64,000 bases of DNA from CAVYGM01 sp963768025 (GTDB lineage: Bacteria; Bacteroidota; Bacteroidia; Cytophagales; Spirosomataceae). The translations under genes and the position numbers were made by a program. The notes beneath the pieces are model-generated. The model was given only the letters and a program-made list of their open reading frames with translations, was not told the DNA's origin and searched no databases. Positions 55,841 to 64,000 of this stretch are shown here, piece by piece (positions within the stretch are counted from its first letter, which is position 1; each line of letters opens with the position of its first letter). The DNA lies in NCBI GenBank assembly GCA_963768025.1, contig CAVYGM010000002.1, forward strand, positions 124,001 to 188,000. Direction: 5' to 3'.

Positions 55841-57274
55841 TCACTCCGCAAAAAGTGCGTCCATTGTTACCTCATTCTGCACGATTCCTAGGGAGTGCAT
55901 ATTCTGTTTCAGGCCAAAGGTGGTGATCATGGCTAAAAACACAGATTTCCGCGTCTTCGATTCGGTTTTAAACGCATACAGCTTGTTTCTCAGGTTGGCC
56001 GCATAGGCTTTGTTTATTTCAAAGGAGCCAGTCGAGTACTTTATTTCACAGACGGTGATGACATTGTCTTTTCGGTCGATTAGGAGGTCGATCTGAGCCC
56101 CGTTTTCGCTCGATGAACTCCGCCAGGAGGAAGTTTCAGTATAAATTCCACTGATTCCCAACGCCTTCTTGATATTCTGAATATGACGCAAGCATACGTA
56201 TTCAAACGCGTAGCCGCTCCAGACCCGCCAGGTAGAGCTGTCGATCAGATTCAGCCAGGTACCTTCGCCCGTTGCCCGCGAATTCTTGATGAATTTGTTA
56301 TAAAAAAGGGAATAGGGGTCGGTCAGTTGATAAAGACTATTTCTGAATTTACGGTTGAAGGGCTGGTATTTCTTAATAAAACCGCTCACTTCCAATTCAT
56401 TGAGGACTCTGGTGGTAGAGCCACCATTCGGGAGTCCACTGGCGGCGATGATTTCCTCTCGGGTTAGCCCCATTGCTTTTTTACTGAGTGTTTCTACGAT
56501 GGCCAGATGGCCCTCGGCATTCTGGAATAGGGAGTGGTAAAGAGGATAGTATTCGGTTCTGAGCAAGCCGTTCTCACTAAAACACAGCCGATCGATGATT
56601 TGAAATGCGCTCAATCCCTTCTCGACGGCAGTGAGGTAGAACGGTATTCCGCCCATCACAAAGTAGAGCTGCAAAATCTGATAGCGATCCAGAGGGATGT
56701 TTTTCGTCTGGAAGTAGCTTTCTGTCTCGCCTAGGGTAAAAGGCTGCAAATGTACGCGTCGCGTGACCCGGTTGTGCAGGCCACCGTGGTTATGGATGAG
56801 TTTAGTAATCATCCACGAGGCCGCCGAACCACACACTACCAGTTTTAGATTGGGCTGCGCCGAGCCGAAGCTATTCCAAAAATGTTCCAGCGCCGATACA
56901 AAGCCCGAGCGGGCCGTGTCGAACCAGGGAAGCTCATCGATGAATATTATTTTAGGACTTGCGTCATTTTGCTCGATGAGGTGGCGTAAATGGACAAAGG
57001 CCTGCAACCAGTTTTCGGGCGGACTTTCCAGTTGGCTGGGCGATTGCAAATTAAAAGCCGCCCAAAAGTTCATGAGTTGCTCTTTGGTTGAAACGTTGGC
57101 CACTCCGGTCATTTGGAAGGTGAATTGTCCAGCGAAAGCATTCCTTACCAGGAATGTTTTGCCTACCCGTCGTCGCCCGTAAATCGCCACAAACTCAGGC
57201 TGTCGGCTGGTCTTGACCTCATATAGCAGTTTTAGCTCCTCGCTTCTACCGACAAGCTCCTGTCTAATTTCCAT
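55841..57274 (-). CDS. AAA-type ATPase with C-terminal PD-(D/E)XK (DUF234-like) domain
   Basis: The 477-aa protein belongs to the archaeal-type STAND-like ATPases that are common accessory genes in Bacteroidota. It has Walker A YGRRRVGKTFLV near residues 33-44, Walker B IIFIDELPWFD, sensor VCGSAASWM, and a winged-helix segment (LTREEIIAASGLPNGGSTTRVLNEL). The C-terminal domain has GAQIDLLIDR and VCEIKYSTG, the Asp and Glu-x-Lys of a PD-(D/E)XK nuclease fold. Cellular role is unknown; toxin-like and mobile-element roles have been proposed for relatives. Its start lies close to a set of TATTCAGCTATAA words and a perfect inverted repeat, likely its operator. Confidence 0.85.
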   Translation of the reverse strand: MEIRQELVGRSEELKLLYEVKTSRQPEFVAIYGRRRVGKTFLVRNAFAGQFTFQMTGVANVSTKEQLMNFWAAFNLQSPSQLESPPENWLQAFVHLRHLIEQNDASPKIIFIDELPWFDTARSGFVSALEHFWNSFGSAQPNLKLVVCGSAASWMITKLIHNHGGLHNRVTRRVHLQPFTLGETESYFQTKNIPLDRYQILQLYFVMGGIPFYLTAVEKGLSAFQIIDRLCFSENGLLRTEYYPLYHSLFQNAEGHLAIVETLSKKAMGLTREEIIAASGLPNGGSTTRVLNELEVSGFIKKYQPFNRKFRNSLYQLTDPYSLFYNKFIKNSRATGEGTWLNLIDSSTWRVWSGYAFEYVCLRHIQNIKKALGISGIYTETSSWRSSSSENGAQIDLLIDRKDNVITVCEIKYSTGSFEINKAYAANLRNKLYAFKTESKTRKSVFLAMITTFGLKQNMHSLGIVQNEVTMDALFAE

Positions 57275-57283
57275 TTTATATCA

Positions 57284-57384
57284 CGCTATTCAGCTATAAA
57301 TATAGCAAAATTAGTACTTACAGTCAAATTAATATCTACTATTCAGCTATAAGTGGTCTTAAAAGACCACTTATAGCTGAATAG
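57284..57384. repeat. Perfect 22-bp inverted repeat plus third half-copy upstream of the ATPase-nuclease gene
   Basis: Bases 57339-57360 (CTATTCAGCTATAAGTGGTC and two more) are the exact reverse complement of 57363-57384, with a 2-base loop. The word GCTATTCAGCTATAAATATAGC occurs again at about 57284-57305, ten bases upstream of the ATPase start. The block can form a cruciform or bind a dimeric regulator at repeated sites. Confidence 0.75.
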
Positions 57385-57647
57385 TTGTTTGAGGAAGGGA
57401 GAGATCTGAACCTCCACTAGCTCATGATAGACCAGCTTAAAGCTGGTACCGTTGCGAACTCGAAAAGACGCGCCCTCAATTTCAGATGGGGTTAGTGGGG
57501 GACATTTGAGATTAGGAAGGGGTGTAATTAGGCTTCGAAAATTTTTCCTTGACCCTAACTGTACTTCATTACCATAGGCTAATAGCGTAGCCACAAATAG
57601 CCGCCCTCTTTCCCTAAGACCTTACCTGTCCGTCAGCGATCACTCAT

Positions 57648-57731
57648 CGTCCGAAAGCGGACAGTTTTTAGAACAACTTCCTTATAAGTGGTTGATTTAT
57701 AGTCGTTATACTTTTTGGTATAATTATTTGA
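57648..57731 (+). promoter_or_regulatory. Dyad plus sigma-54-like promoter for P11-P12-P13
   Basis: CGTCCGAAAGCGGACA (57648-57663) is followed, 60 bp from its centre, by TGGTATAATTATTTGA (57716-57731). The -24 box is good and the -12 box weak. Flanking bases resemble those of the P5 and P6 promoters. P11 starts at 57836. The remaining 57385-57647 gap shows no convincing gene. Confidence 0.55.
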
Positions 57732-57835
57732 TATCTACTGCCTGTAGGAATCCAACTAGCTTTATCCTCGCCGACTACCGCACAATTACCTTCCGCCACT
57801 TCCGGCGGTAGCTTTTCATACTACCTACCCTAGCC

Positions 57836-60250
57836 ATGATCAGAAACTATCTCAAAATCGCCTTTCGGAACCTGATAAAGCACAAAGCATTTGGCTTTAT
57901 TAACATAGCGGGCGTGGCCCTGGGCCTGGCCTGCTTTCTGCTGCTGTCCCTGTACGTCCGGGACGAGCTGAGCTACGACCGCTACCACGAAAACGCTGAT
58001 CGGATTTACCGCGTCTCGCGTACGTTCTTGTCCAAAGACGGCACTGAATCGCTGCGGCTGGGGCACGCGGCTCCTCCTTTCGGACCGCTGATCAAGCAGG
58101 ACTTTCCGGAGGTGGAGGAGGCCGTCCGACTCCTGGAAACGGGCTGGCTGGTACGGTATGGCGATAAGGTATTTGACGAAGAAAATGCCTTCGTAGCCGA
58201 GAGTAATCTCTTCAAGGTCTTTTCCTTTAACGTTAGCGTCGGTAATCCGGATAAGGCGCTGGAAAATCCATTTTCCATTATGTTTTCCCGACCCATGGCC
58301 GAGAAATATTTTGGCAAAGAAAATCCTCTTGGAAAAACGGTTCGCCTTGACAGTCAGTTTGACCTGACCGTGACGGGCGTGTTCGAGCCCCTGCCGGCGC
58401 AGTCGCATTTTCACCCCGATTTTCTGGTTTCGTTCTCCACGCTCAACGACGAGCGCGTCTACGGTGCGGAAGGTCTGCGCAACAACTGGGGCAACAACTC
58501 CTTTTCGACATTCCTGTTGCTGGCCGAAGGGAGTGACCCCCAAAAATTGCAAAAAGCCTTTCCTGCTTTTCAGGACAGGCACGTGCCCGCTTTTCAGCAG
58601 CAGAAAGCATCGAATTATTCGGTCCTGAACCTCATGAAACTGACGGACATTCACCTGCACTCCCAGCTCGATTCCGAGATTGAGCCTAACGGGGATATTC
58701 AGTATGTATATCTGTTTTCGGCCATTGCGCTGTTTATCCTGCTCATTGCCTGTATCAACTACATGAATCTCGCCACGGCCCGCTCGGCCTCCCGTGCCAA
58801 GGAAGTGGGCATGCGCAAGGTGGTAGGGGCCGAACGTGGCCAGCTGATCAACCAGTTCCTGAGCGAATCGCTGCTGCTGGTGGTGATATCGGTAGTAATC
58901 GCGCTGCTGCTGGTAATTCTCTGCCTGCCGGTACTCAATGAATTCACTCAGAAGCAACTGTCCTTCGGGGTGTTGCTTGATCCCATTTTTCTGGCCATCG
59001 TACTAGGCATTACTCTGTTTACCGGACTCATTGCGGGGAGCTATCCTGCCTTTTTTCTGACCTCTTTCCAACCCACCAGCGTACTGAAAGGAAAGATAGC
59101 TTCGGCGCTGCGCAATGGCAAGCTGCGGCAGACGCTGGTGGTGGCGCAATTTGCCATTGCCGTAGCCCTTATCATAAGCACGGCAGTGGTGTATAGTCAG
59201 ATGCGGTATATCCAGAACTACAAGTTAGGCTTCTCCAAAGATCAAGTCGTGCTGTTGGGGATGGTGCCGGACAGTAGCATCAACTACGAAACAGTGAAGC
59301 AGGAACTGCGGCGGAATAGCACCATTCTGGAGGTGGGCGGGTCTTCACGAATCCCCTCCGGCCGCTTGCTCGACTCCTGGGATGCCTATGTCATGAAGGG
59401 CGATTCCATGGCGTCCACGGATATCAATATCAAAGCACTTACGATCGACCATGAATTCATCCCGGCTTATGAAATCGAATTGGCCGCCGGACGAAATTTC
59501 TCCCGCGAATACGGTACCGACGACTCCACCGGATTTATCCTGAACGAAACGGCTACCAGGCTCCTGGGCTGGCAGGATCCCGCCCAGGCGATCGGGCAGG
59601 GATTTGGCTACGGACAGGATCGGGGGCAAATCATCGGCGTAACCAAAGACTATCACTTCGAGTCATTGCACCAGTCGGTAGCCCCCATCGCGATGTTTCT
59701 GGAACCCCGCCGCCTCAACTGGTTGTCCGTGCGTATTTCGGGGGGGGATATCCCCCAATCGCTCGCGCATATCGAGTCGGTATGGAAGTCCTATTTTCCC
59801 GAACGCCCGTACAGCTACGAGTTTCTGGATCAGCGCTTTGGTCTCCTGTATGCTCGCGAACAAACCCAGCAGGTCCTATTTGGAGTCTTTGCGGGCATTG
59901 CCATTTTTATTTCCTGCCTGGGCCTATTGGGACTATCCATGTTCATGGCCGAGATACGCACCCGGGAAATCGGCGTTCGGAAAGTATTGGGGGCCACGGT
60001 GGGCAATGTGGTCACGTTACTGTCTAAGGATTTTCTAAAACTAGTCCTTATCGCCATCCTGATCGCCTCGCCCATTGCCTGGTACGCCATGGATCAGTGG
60101 TTGGAAGATTTTGCTTACCGAACCGACATCCCCTGGTGGGTATTTGTGCTGGCGGGGATTACGGCTATTCTGATCGCGCTACTGACGGTGAGCTTCCAGA
60201 GTGTGAAGGCGGCGCTGATGAACCCGGTGAAAAGTTTGAGATCGGAGTAG
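57836..60250 (+). CDS. P11: double-module MacB/FtsX permease
   Basis: The intact 804-aa permease starts MIRNYLKIAFRNLIKHKAFGF. After TM1 it has YVRDELSYDRYHENADRIYRV, the commonest form in the array. Bundle one: KEVGMRKVVGAERGQLINQF. Bundle two: REIGVRKVLGATVGNVVTLL. The second periplasmic domain has VTKDYHFESLHQ, with Tyr in place of Phe. It ends ALMNPVKSLRSE. It heads a unit with its own dyad promoter. P12 follows after 50 bases with no terminator, so they are co-transcribed. Confidence 0.92.
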   Translation: MIRNYLKIAFRNLIKHKAFGFINIAGVALGLACFLLLSLYVRDELSYDRYHENADRIYRVSRTFLSKDGTESLRLGHAAPPFGPLIKQDFPEVEEAVRLLETGWLVRYGDKVFDEENAFVAESNLFKVFSFNVSVGNPDKALENPFSIMFSRPMAEKYFGKENPLGKTVRLDSQFDLTVTGVFEPLPAQSHFHPDFLVSFSTLNDERVYGAEGLRNNWGNNSFSTFLLLAEGSDPQKLQKAFPAFQDRHVPAFQQQKASNYSVLNLMKLTDIHLHSQLDSEIEPNGDIQYVYLFSAIALFILLIACINYMNLATARSASRAKEVGMRKVVGAERGQLINQFLSESLLLVVISVVIALLLVILCLPVLNEFTQKQLSFGVLLDPIFLAIVLGITLFTGLIAGSYPAFFLTSFQPTSVLKGKIASALRNGKLRQTLVVAQFAIAVALIISTAVVYSQMRYIQNYKLGFSKDQVVLLGMVPDSSINYETVKQELRRNSTILEVGGSSRIPSGRLLDSWDAYVMKGDSMASTDINIKALTIDHEFIPAYEIELAAGRNFSREYGTDDSTGFILNETATRLLGWQDPAQAIGQGFGYGQDRGQIIGVTKDYHFESLHQSVAPIAMFLEPRRLNWLSVRISGGDIPQSLAHIESVWKSYFPERPYSYEFLDQRFGLLYAREQTQQVLFGVFAGIAIFISCLGLLGLSMFMAEIRTREIGVRKVLGATVGNVVTLLSKDFLKLVLIAILIASPIAWYAMDQWLEDFAYRTDIPWWVFVLAGITAILIALLTVSFQSVKAALMNPVKSLRSE

Positions 60251-60300
60251 AACAAAAGAAATTTTTTACGAAGTATAAACCTGTTGCCCCAAAAATAGCT

Positions 60301-62694
60301 ATGCTCAAAAACTACCTAATAATAGCTTTTCGAACTCTGTTCAAGGGGCATTGGTACTCGTTTGCCAATCTGCTGAGCCTAAGCGTTGGTTTGGTAAGCA
60401 CCGCCCTGATTGGCCTGTATATCCATCAGGAGCTTAGCTATGACCGGCAACATGCACAACGGCAACAGGTGTACCGGCTGGTAGCCGAGCGCAACTATAC
60501 CAATGGCGAGCAAAAACTGTATGCGACCAGTCCAGTACCGATGGCGGCGCTGGTGCAGGAGGAAATCCCCGGAGTCAGGAAAACCGCCCGTGTGTACAGT
60601 CCGCAGTGGATCAGTCAAAAGACCCTGGTAGCCCATGGGGCCGACCGTTACTACGAGTCAGCGGTGGTGTATGCCGACTCTACTTTTTTTGAAGTACTGG
60701 ATGGCTATACGTTTGCCGCTGGGGATCCCCGTACCGCCCTGAGCCGTCCGGCTTCGGTGGTACTGACGCAGAGTGCCGCCCGGAAATACTTTGGCGGTAA
60801 AGATCCCATAGGTCAGCAACTGACCCTCGATCAGAAATACAAGGTTGAGGTAACGGGCGTGCTGAATGGAGAGCAAAGCCCTTCGCATCTGAACGCCGAT
60901 TTCATTGTCTCTTTTGACCTGGTAAAAACGGAGTACGGAAATCTGCTCTCGCTTTGGGGATGGGACATGGTGTATACCTATGTGGTGCTGGAACCCGGCA
61001 GTCGCCACGCCGATGTAGAAAACCAACTGGCCCCCCTGCTGGCAAGGCATTTGCCAGGCTTCCGGGAGGAGCGGGGGTATGCGTATGAATTCGATCTGCA
61101 ACCGCTGACCGATATTCACCTGCATTCGGACCGGCAGTGGGAAATTCAGCCAAATGGTAAAGCTTTGTACATACAGGTGGTGGGCGTGATGGCGTTGCTG
61201 ATTCTGCTGGTTTCGTGTACCAACTCCATCAATCTACAACTGACGCGCTTGTCGGCTCGCCTGGTGGAAATGAGTGTCCGGAAAGTACTGGGAGCCGGTA
61301 GCCGGCAGGTACCCGTCCAGTTGGTCACCGAAGCCGGGCTCCTCACGGGGTTGGCGCTGCTACTAGCCGGCCTTATGGGTTGGCTTGTGTGGCCGTTTTT
61401 CGAAAACCTAACCGGACAGCAGTACACTTTTCAAAACCTGGCCCGGACTCCCTATCCCTGGCTGGTGGGCGGGTGTGTTTTGTTCATAACGGTCCTGGTA
61501 GGTCTGTTACCGGCGCAGTTTATTGTAAGAATGAATCCCGCGCAAGCTCTAAAAAGCAAAATGGCCCCCTCACTGTCTTTGTCGTGGTTTCGGAAAGGCA
61601 TGCTGCTCGGGCAATTTTCGGTTTCGGTCTTTCTGCTGATTGCATCGATTGTCCTATACCGGCAACTGCACTACTGGAACAATCAGCCCCTGGGATTTGA
61701 TAAGGAATCGGTCATTATGGTTCGGGGCTATGGGAGTACCGAGGCTTTCCCGGCGTTGAAAGAGGCATTTAAAGGCGTGACCGGCGTATCGCACGTTGCG
61801 GCGGTATCGGGCCTGCCCGGAAGTAATATTGAAAAAATGCGCGTAATCTGGGAGGGCCGGGAAGAACCCGAACCGGTGGATATGCTGTGGGTGGACGAGG
61901 ATTTCGTACCTACGCTGGACATCAAACTGGCCGCCGGACGCAATTTCTCCGATCAGTTCGGTACTGATTCACTAGCGGCCTTTCTGATCAATGAGAGCGC
62001 TGCCCGATCCCTCGGCTGGCAGCAGTCCTTGGGCAAGGAGGTTCGTTGGGGAGGGAAGTCCGGTCTGGAAGGAAGGGTAGTGGGGGTGATTCGGGATATC
62101 CACCACGCTTCGCTGCACAAGCCCGTTGAACCTCTGGTGCTGTTTGTACGGCCATCGGGCTATACTATGCTGGCCGTTCGCAGTAGCGGCGAAGTGAAGC
62201 CCGTACTAGCGGCATTGGAAAAAATCTGGAAAAATACCCTTCCTGCTTCGCCTTTTGAATACGACCTCCTGGACCAGCATCTGGCGAGGCAGTATGACCG
62301 GGAATCACTTTTTGGGCAGGTGATAGTAGCCTTCACCTTTTTGGCTATATTCATCGCCTGCCTTGGCCTTTTCAGTCTGACGGCACTGGCCGTAGAGCAG
62401 CGAACCAAGGAAATAGCGGTCCGAAAAGTGCTGGGAGCGGGTATTGGCCAAATCGTTTCCCTGCTTTCCAGAGACTTTTTCTGGTTGATCCTGCTTGCCA
62501 TTCTGCTTGCCAGCCCGCTGGCGTGGTGGCTCCTGAGCCGGTGGCTGGAAAGATTTGCGTACCATACAACCATCCTCTGGTGGACATACCCGTTGGCGGG
62601 TACCTTGGCTGTGGGCATTGCACTTATTACCGTCAGTTTTCAATCCATCAAAGCCGCGCTGATGAATCCGGTAAAGAGCTTGCGAAGCGAATGA
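60301..62694 (+). CDS. P12: double-module MacB/FtsX permease, variant coupling motif
   Basis: The start is placed at 60301 (MLKNYLIIAFRTLFKGHWYS), giving 797 aa; the longer upstream frame runs through P11 and is not plausible. Bundle one carries VEMSVRKVLGAGSRQ and bundle two KEIAVRKVLGAGIGQI. The usual EIG/EVG triplet before VRK is therefore changed in both halves (EMS, EIA). SCTNSINLQLTRL replaces the common INxMNLATAR. VIRDIHHASLHK marks the second periplasmic domain. It ends ALMNPVKSLRSE. These shared changes suggest altered coupling or a regulatory role, but no key deletion is seen. It lies in the P11 unit. Confidence 0.9.
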   Translation: MLKNYLIIAFRTLFKGHWYSFANLLSLSVGLVSTALIGLYIHQELSYDRQHAQRQQVYRLVAERNYTNGEQKLYATSPVPMAALVQEEIPGVRKTARVYSPQWISQKTLVAHGADRYYESAVVYADSTFFEVLDGYTFAAGDPRTALSRPASVVLTQSAARKYFGGKDPIGQQLTLDQKYKVEVTGVLNGEQSPSHLNADFIVSFDLVKTEYGNLLSLWGWDMVYTYVVLEPGSRHADVENQLAPLLARHLPGFREERGYAYEFDLQPLTDIHLHSDRQWEIQPNGKALYIQVVGVMALLILLVSCTNSINLQLTRLSARLVEMSVRKVLGAGSRQVPVQLVTEAGLLTGLALLLAGLMGWLVWPFFENLTGQQYTFQNLARTPYPWLVGGCVLFITVLVGLLPAQFIVRMNPAQALKSKMAPSLSLSWFRKGMLLGQFSVSVFLLIASIVLYRQLHYWNNQPLGFDKESVIMVRGYGSTEAFPALKEAFKGVTGVSHVAAVSGLPGSNIEKMRVIWEGREEPEPVDMLWVDEDFVPTLDIKLAAGRNFSDQFGTDSLAAFLINESAARSLGWQQSLGKEVRWGGKSGLEGRVVGVIRDIHHASLHKPVEPLVLFVRPSGYTMLAVRSSGEVKPVLAALEKIWKNTLPASPFEYDLLDQHLARQYDRESLFGQVIVAFTFLAIFIACLGLFSLTALAVEQRTKEIAVRKVLGAGIGQIVSLLSRDFFWLILLAILLASPLAWWLLSRWLERFAYHTTILWWTYPLAGTLAVGIALITVSFQSIKAALMNPVKSLRSE

Positions 62695-62821
62695 GTTCCG
62701 AGTCAAAAATGTAGGTGAGATTCTCCCCTGCGGTGGAAAGTTGAAGTTTAGGGTGAAAGGATAGGATATAGTATAAACAGGCCTTTTCACTTTTGAGTTA
62801 TGAAACCCCTTTTCAATGAAC

Positions 62822-64000
62822 ATGCTAAAAAACTATATAGAAATAGCGTTCCGTAATCTTTGGCGACAGCGGCTTTTTTCTTTCGTCAATATCGTAGGAT
62901 TGGCTTCTGGTATGACCGTATGTCTTTTAGCGCTGATTCAAGTCAAGGGTGCATTTGACTACGATACATTTCATCCCAATGCCGATAGGATATACCGTAT
63001 CCTGACGGATATGACCCGACATCAGGAAACAGTCATGTCAATGGCCAGTACGCCATTACCCTTAGCTGATTTGCTAACCCGTGACTACGACGTTGCCGAA
63101 CAAATCACCCGGGTTCGCTATGGTTTGCCCGATAAAGCAACCGCCAATGATAAGACGCTGCCCATTACAGGTGTTTTCGTTGATCCGGGCTTTTACACTA
63201 TTTTTGGCTTTCGGCTGGCAACGGGATATCCGGCAACGGAAGCCGGCACTGTGGTTTTGACCCGAGCAACCGCTGATCGTTTCTTCCCCAAACAAAATCC
63301 AATTGGCAAAACCCTGACCGTAGGACACTTTGGTCAGCTCACCGTAACAGGTATCATGGAAAAACCGCCTTATCCCTCCCATTTGCGGTTTGATATAATT
63401 GTCTCAATGGCCACCCTAAGCCAATCATCAGAAAAGGGTAAGCTAATGAACTGGCAGGATGAAGCAGCGGGCTATACCTATGTACAACTCAAAAAAGGCA
63501 TTTCATCTACTGTTTTACAAACTGCTTTGAATGCGGCAGCCAAACGGATTAATGGCGGGTATTTGGCCACAGCCAACAGGCGATATGGATTTCGTTGGCA
63601 ATCGTTAGCTCGTATTTCTCCGGGTAATGAACCCTTGTATAATATTACAGCTGAGCCTATTATGCCTAATCTGCTATCAATGGGTATATTGGCTTTAGTG
63701 GTATTACTGCTGGCTGGGTTCAATTATGTTAACCTGACATTGATCCGATCTTTGGGCCGCGCGCGGGAGGTAGGGGTTAGGAAAGCAGTCGGGGCGCTGA
63801 AAAGTCAGCTGATCGGCCAGTTTTTGACAGAATCAACCGTAGTGGCCTTGCTTGCTTTTGGGCTGGCCTATGGCCAACTCAAATTCGTTTCCCAATTGCC
63901 AACGGTACAACGCCTGATTGAAGACGTGCGGCAGGATGGTTTTCAGTGGGCGTACTTCCTGGTTTTTGTGCTGCTTACCGGCCTTATTGCGGGCTGGGTA
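62822..64000 (+). CDS. P13: MacB/FtsX permease, truncated by window end
   Basis: The frame opens at ATG 62822 (MLKNYIEIAFRNLWRQRLFSF) and stays open for 393 codons to the last base, so the C-terminal half lies outside the window. TM1 is followed by QVKGAFDYDTFHPNADRIYRI, and the first bundle starts LAGFNYVNLTLIRSLGRAREVGVRKAVGALKSQ. Both segments are closest to P5 (LLAGFNYTNLTLARSLSRSREVG), so P5 and P13 form a subtype. GTAC is sparse here (4 in 1.18 kb). It follows P12 by 127 bases and is probably in the same transcript. More permeases may lie beyond the window. Confidence 0.85.
   Translation, partial: MLKNYIEIAFRNLWRQRLFSFVNIVGLASGMTVCLLALIQVKGAFDYDTFHPNADRIYRILTDMTRHQETVMSMASTPLPLADLLTRDYDVAEQITRVRYGLPDKATANDKTLPITGVFVDPGFYTIFGFRLATGYPATEAGTVVLTRATADRFFPKQNPIGKTLTVGHFGQLTVTGIMEKPPYPSHLRFDIIVSMATLSQSSEKGKLMNWQDEAAGYTYVQLKKGISSTVLQTALNAAAKRINGGYLATANRRYGFRWQSLARISPGNEPLYNITAEPIMPNLLSMGILALVVLLLAGFNYVNLTLIRSLGRAREVGVRKAVGALKSQLIGQFLTESTVVALLAFGLAYGQLKFVSQLPTVQRLIEDVRQDGFQWAYFLVFVLLTGLIAGWV

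Noticed and set aside
57343..57594. Minus-strand frame of 83 codons upstream of the ATPase-nuclease gene
   Set aside because: Its end is made of the inverted repeat and it has no recognisable fold or homologue I know. Coding support is too weak.
57836..58957. Minus-strand frame of 375 codons opposite P11
   Set aside because: It is a shadow of the permease gene; arginine/glutamine-rich sequence without motifs.

Overview
The window looks like chromosomal DNA of a Bacteroidota, most likely the order Cytophagales (Spirosoma/Dyadobacter-type). The grounds are the gene families present (M43 cytophagalysin-type protease, stand-alone PycTM protein, Uma2, full-length double-module MacB/FtsX permeases), lipoproteins with Bacteroidota-style signals, a TAnnTTTG promoter, and the lack of strong Shine-Dalgarno sequences. 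The genus is inference.

Region 1 (1-18.2 kb) is ordinary chromosome. It holds secreted hydrolases and proteases (M43, an esterase, a frameshifted S9 peptidase, an M61 peptidase), a CotH-like secreted protein, an orphan PycTM membrane protein, a D-2-hydroxyacid dehydrogenase, pdxA, yicC, an alkyladenine glycosylase, a haloperoxidase-type hydrolase, a Gfo/Idh/MocA oxidoreductase, an amino-acid permease, a MerA-like flavoprotein and a small lipoprotein.

Region 2 (18.3-64 kb) is one large export locus. A histidine kinase and a sigma-54-dependent NtrC-type regulator are followed by a divergent HlyD-type adaptor, one MacB/LolD-type ATPase and thirteen double-module MacB/FtsX permeases, called P1-P13 here. 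P8 is an internally deleted remnant and P13 runs off the window end. Six intergenic regions carry a 16-bp dyad of the form TGTCCGATAtCGGACA. In each, a sigma-54-like -24/-12 element lies downstream, and in four of the six the spacing is 60-64 bp. I infer that the regulator at 19.8-21.1 kb drives separate units: adaptor-ATPase-P1, P5, P6, P7, P9(-P10) and P11-P12-P13. The single ATPase would then energise alternative permeases.

Region 3 (46.4-50.0 kb) interrupts the array between P8 and P9. It is a cluster of small minus-strand genes (GNAT-like protein, 56-aa partner, hypothetical, GGLYTGP protein, DUF2306 membrane protein). Two 85-87-bp elements in it have ACCCAAC...GTTGGGY ends and paired inner arms, as expected of integron attC sites. 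No integrase is visible. Other accessory insertions in the array are two Uma2 genes (one broken), a lipoprotein, an ATP-grasp protein, a NrtR-type winged-helix fragment and an ATPase-nuclease with a perfect 22-bp inverted repeat upstream.

Reading frames are broken by about 20 single-base indels in nine genes, densest at 22-38 kb. The protein resumes in frame every time, so sequencing or assembly error is as likely as real decay. No tRNA, rRNA or CRISPR array was seen.
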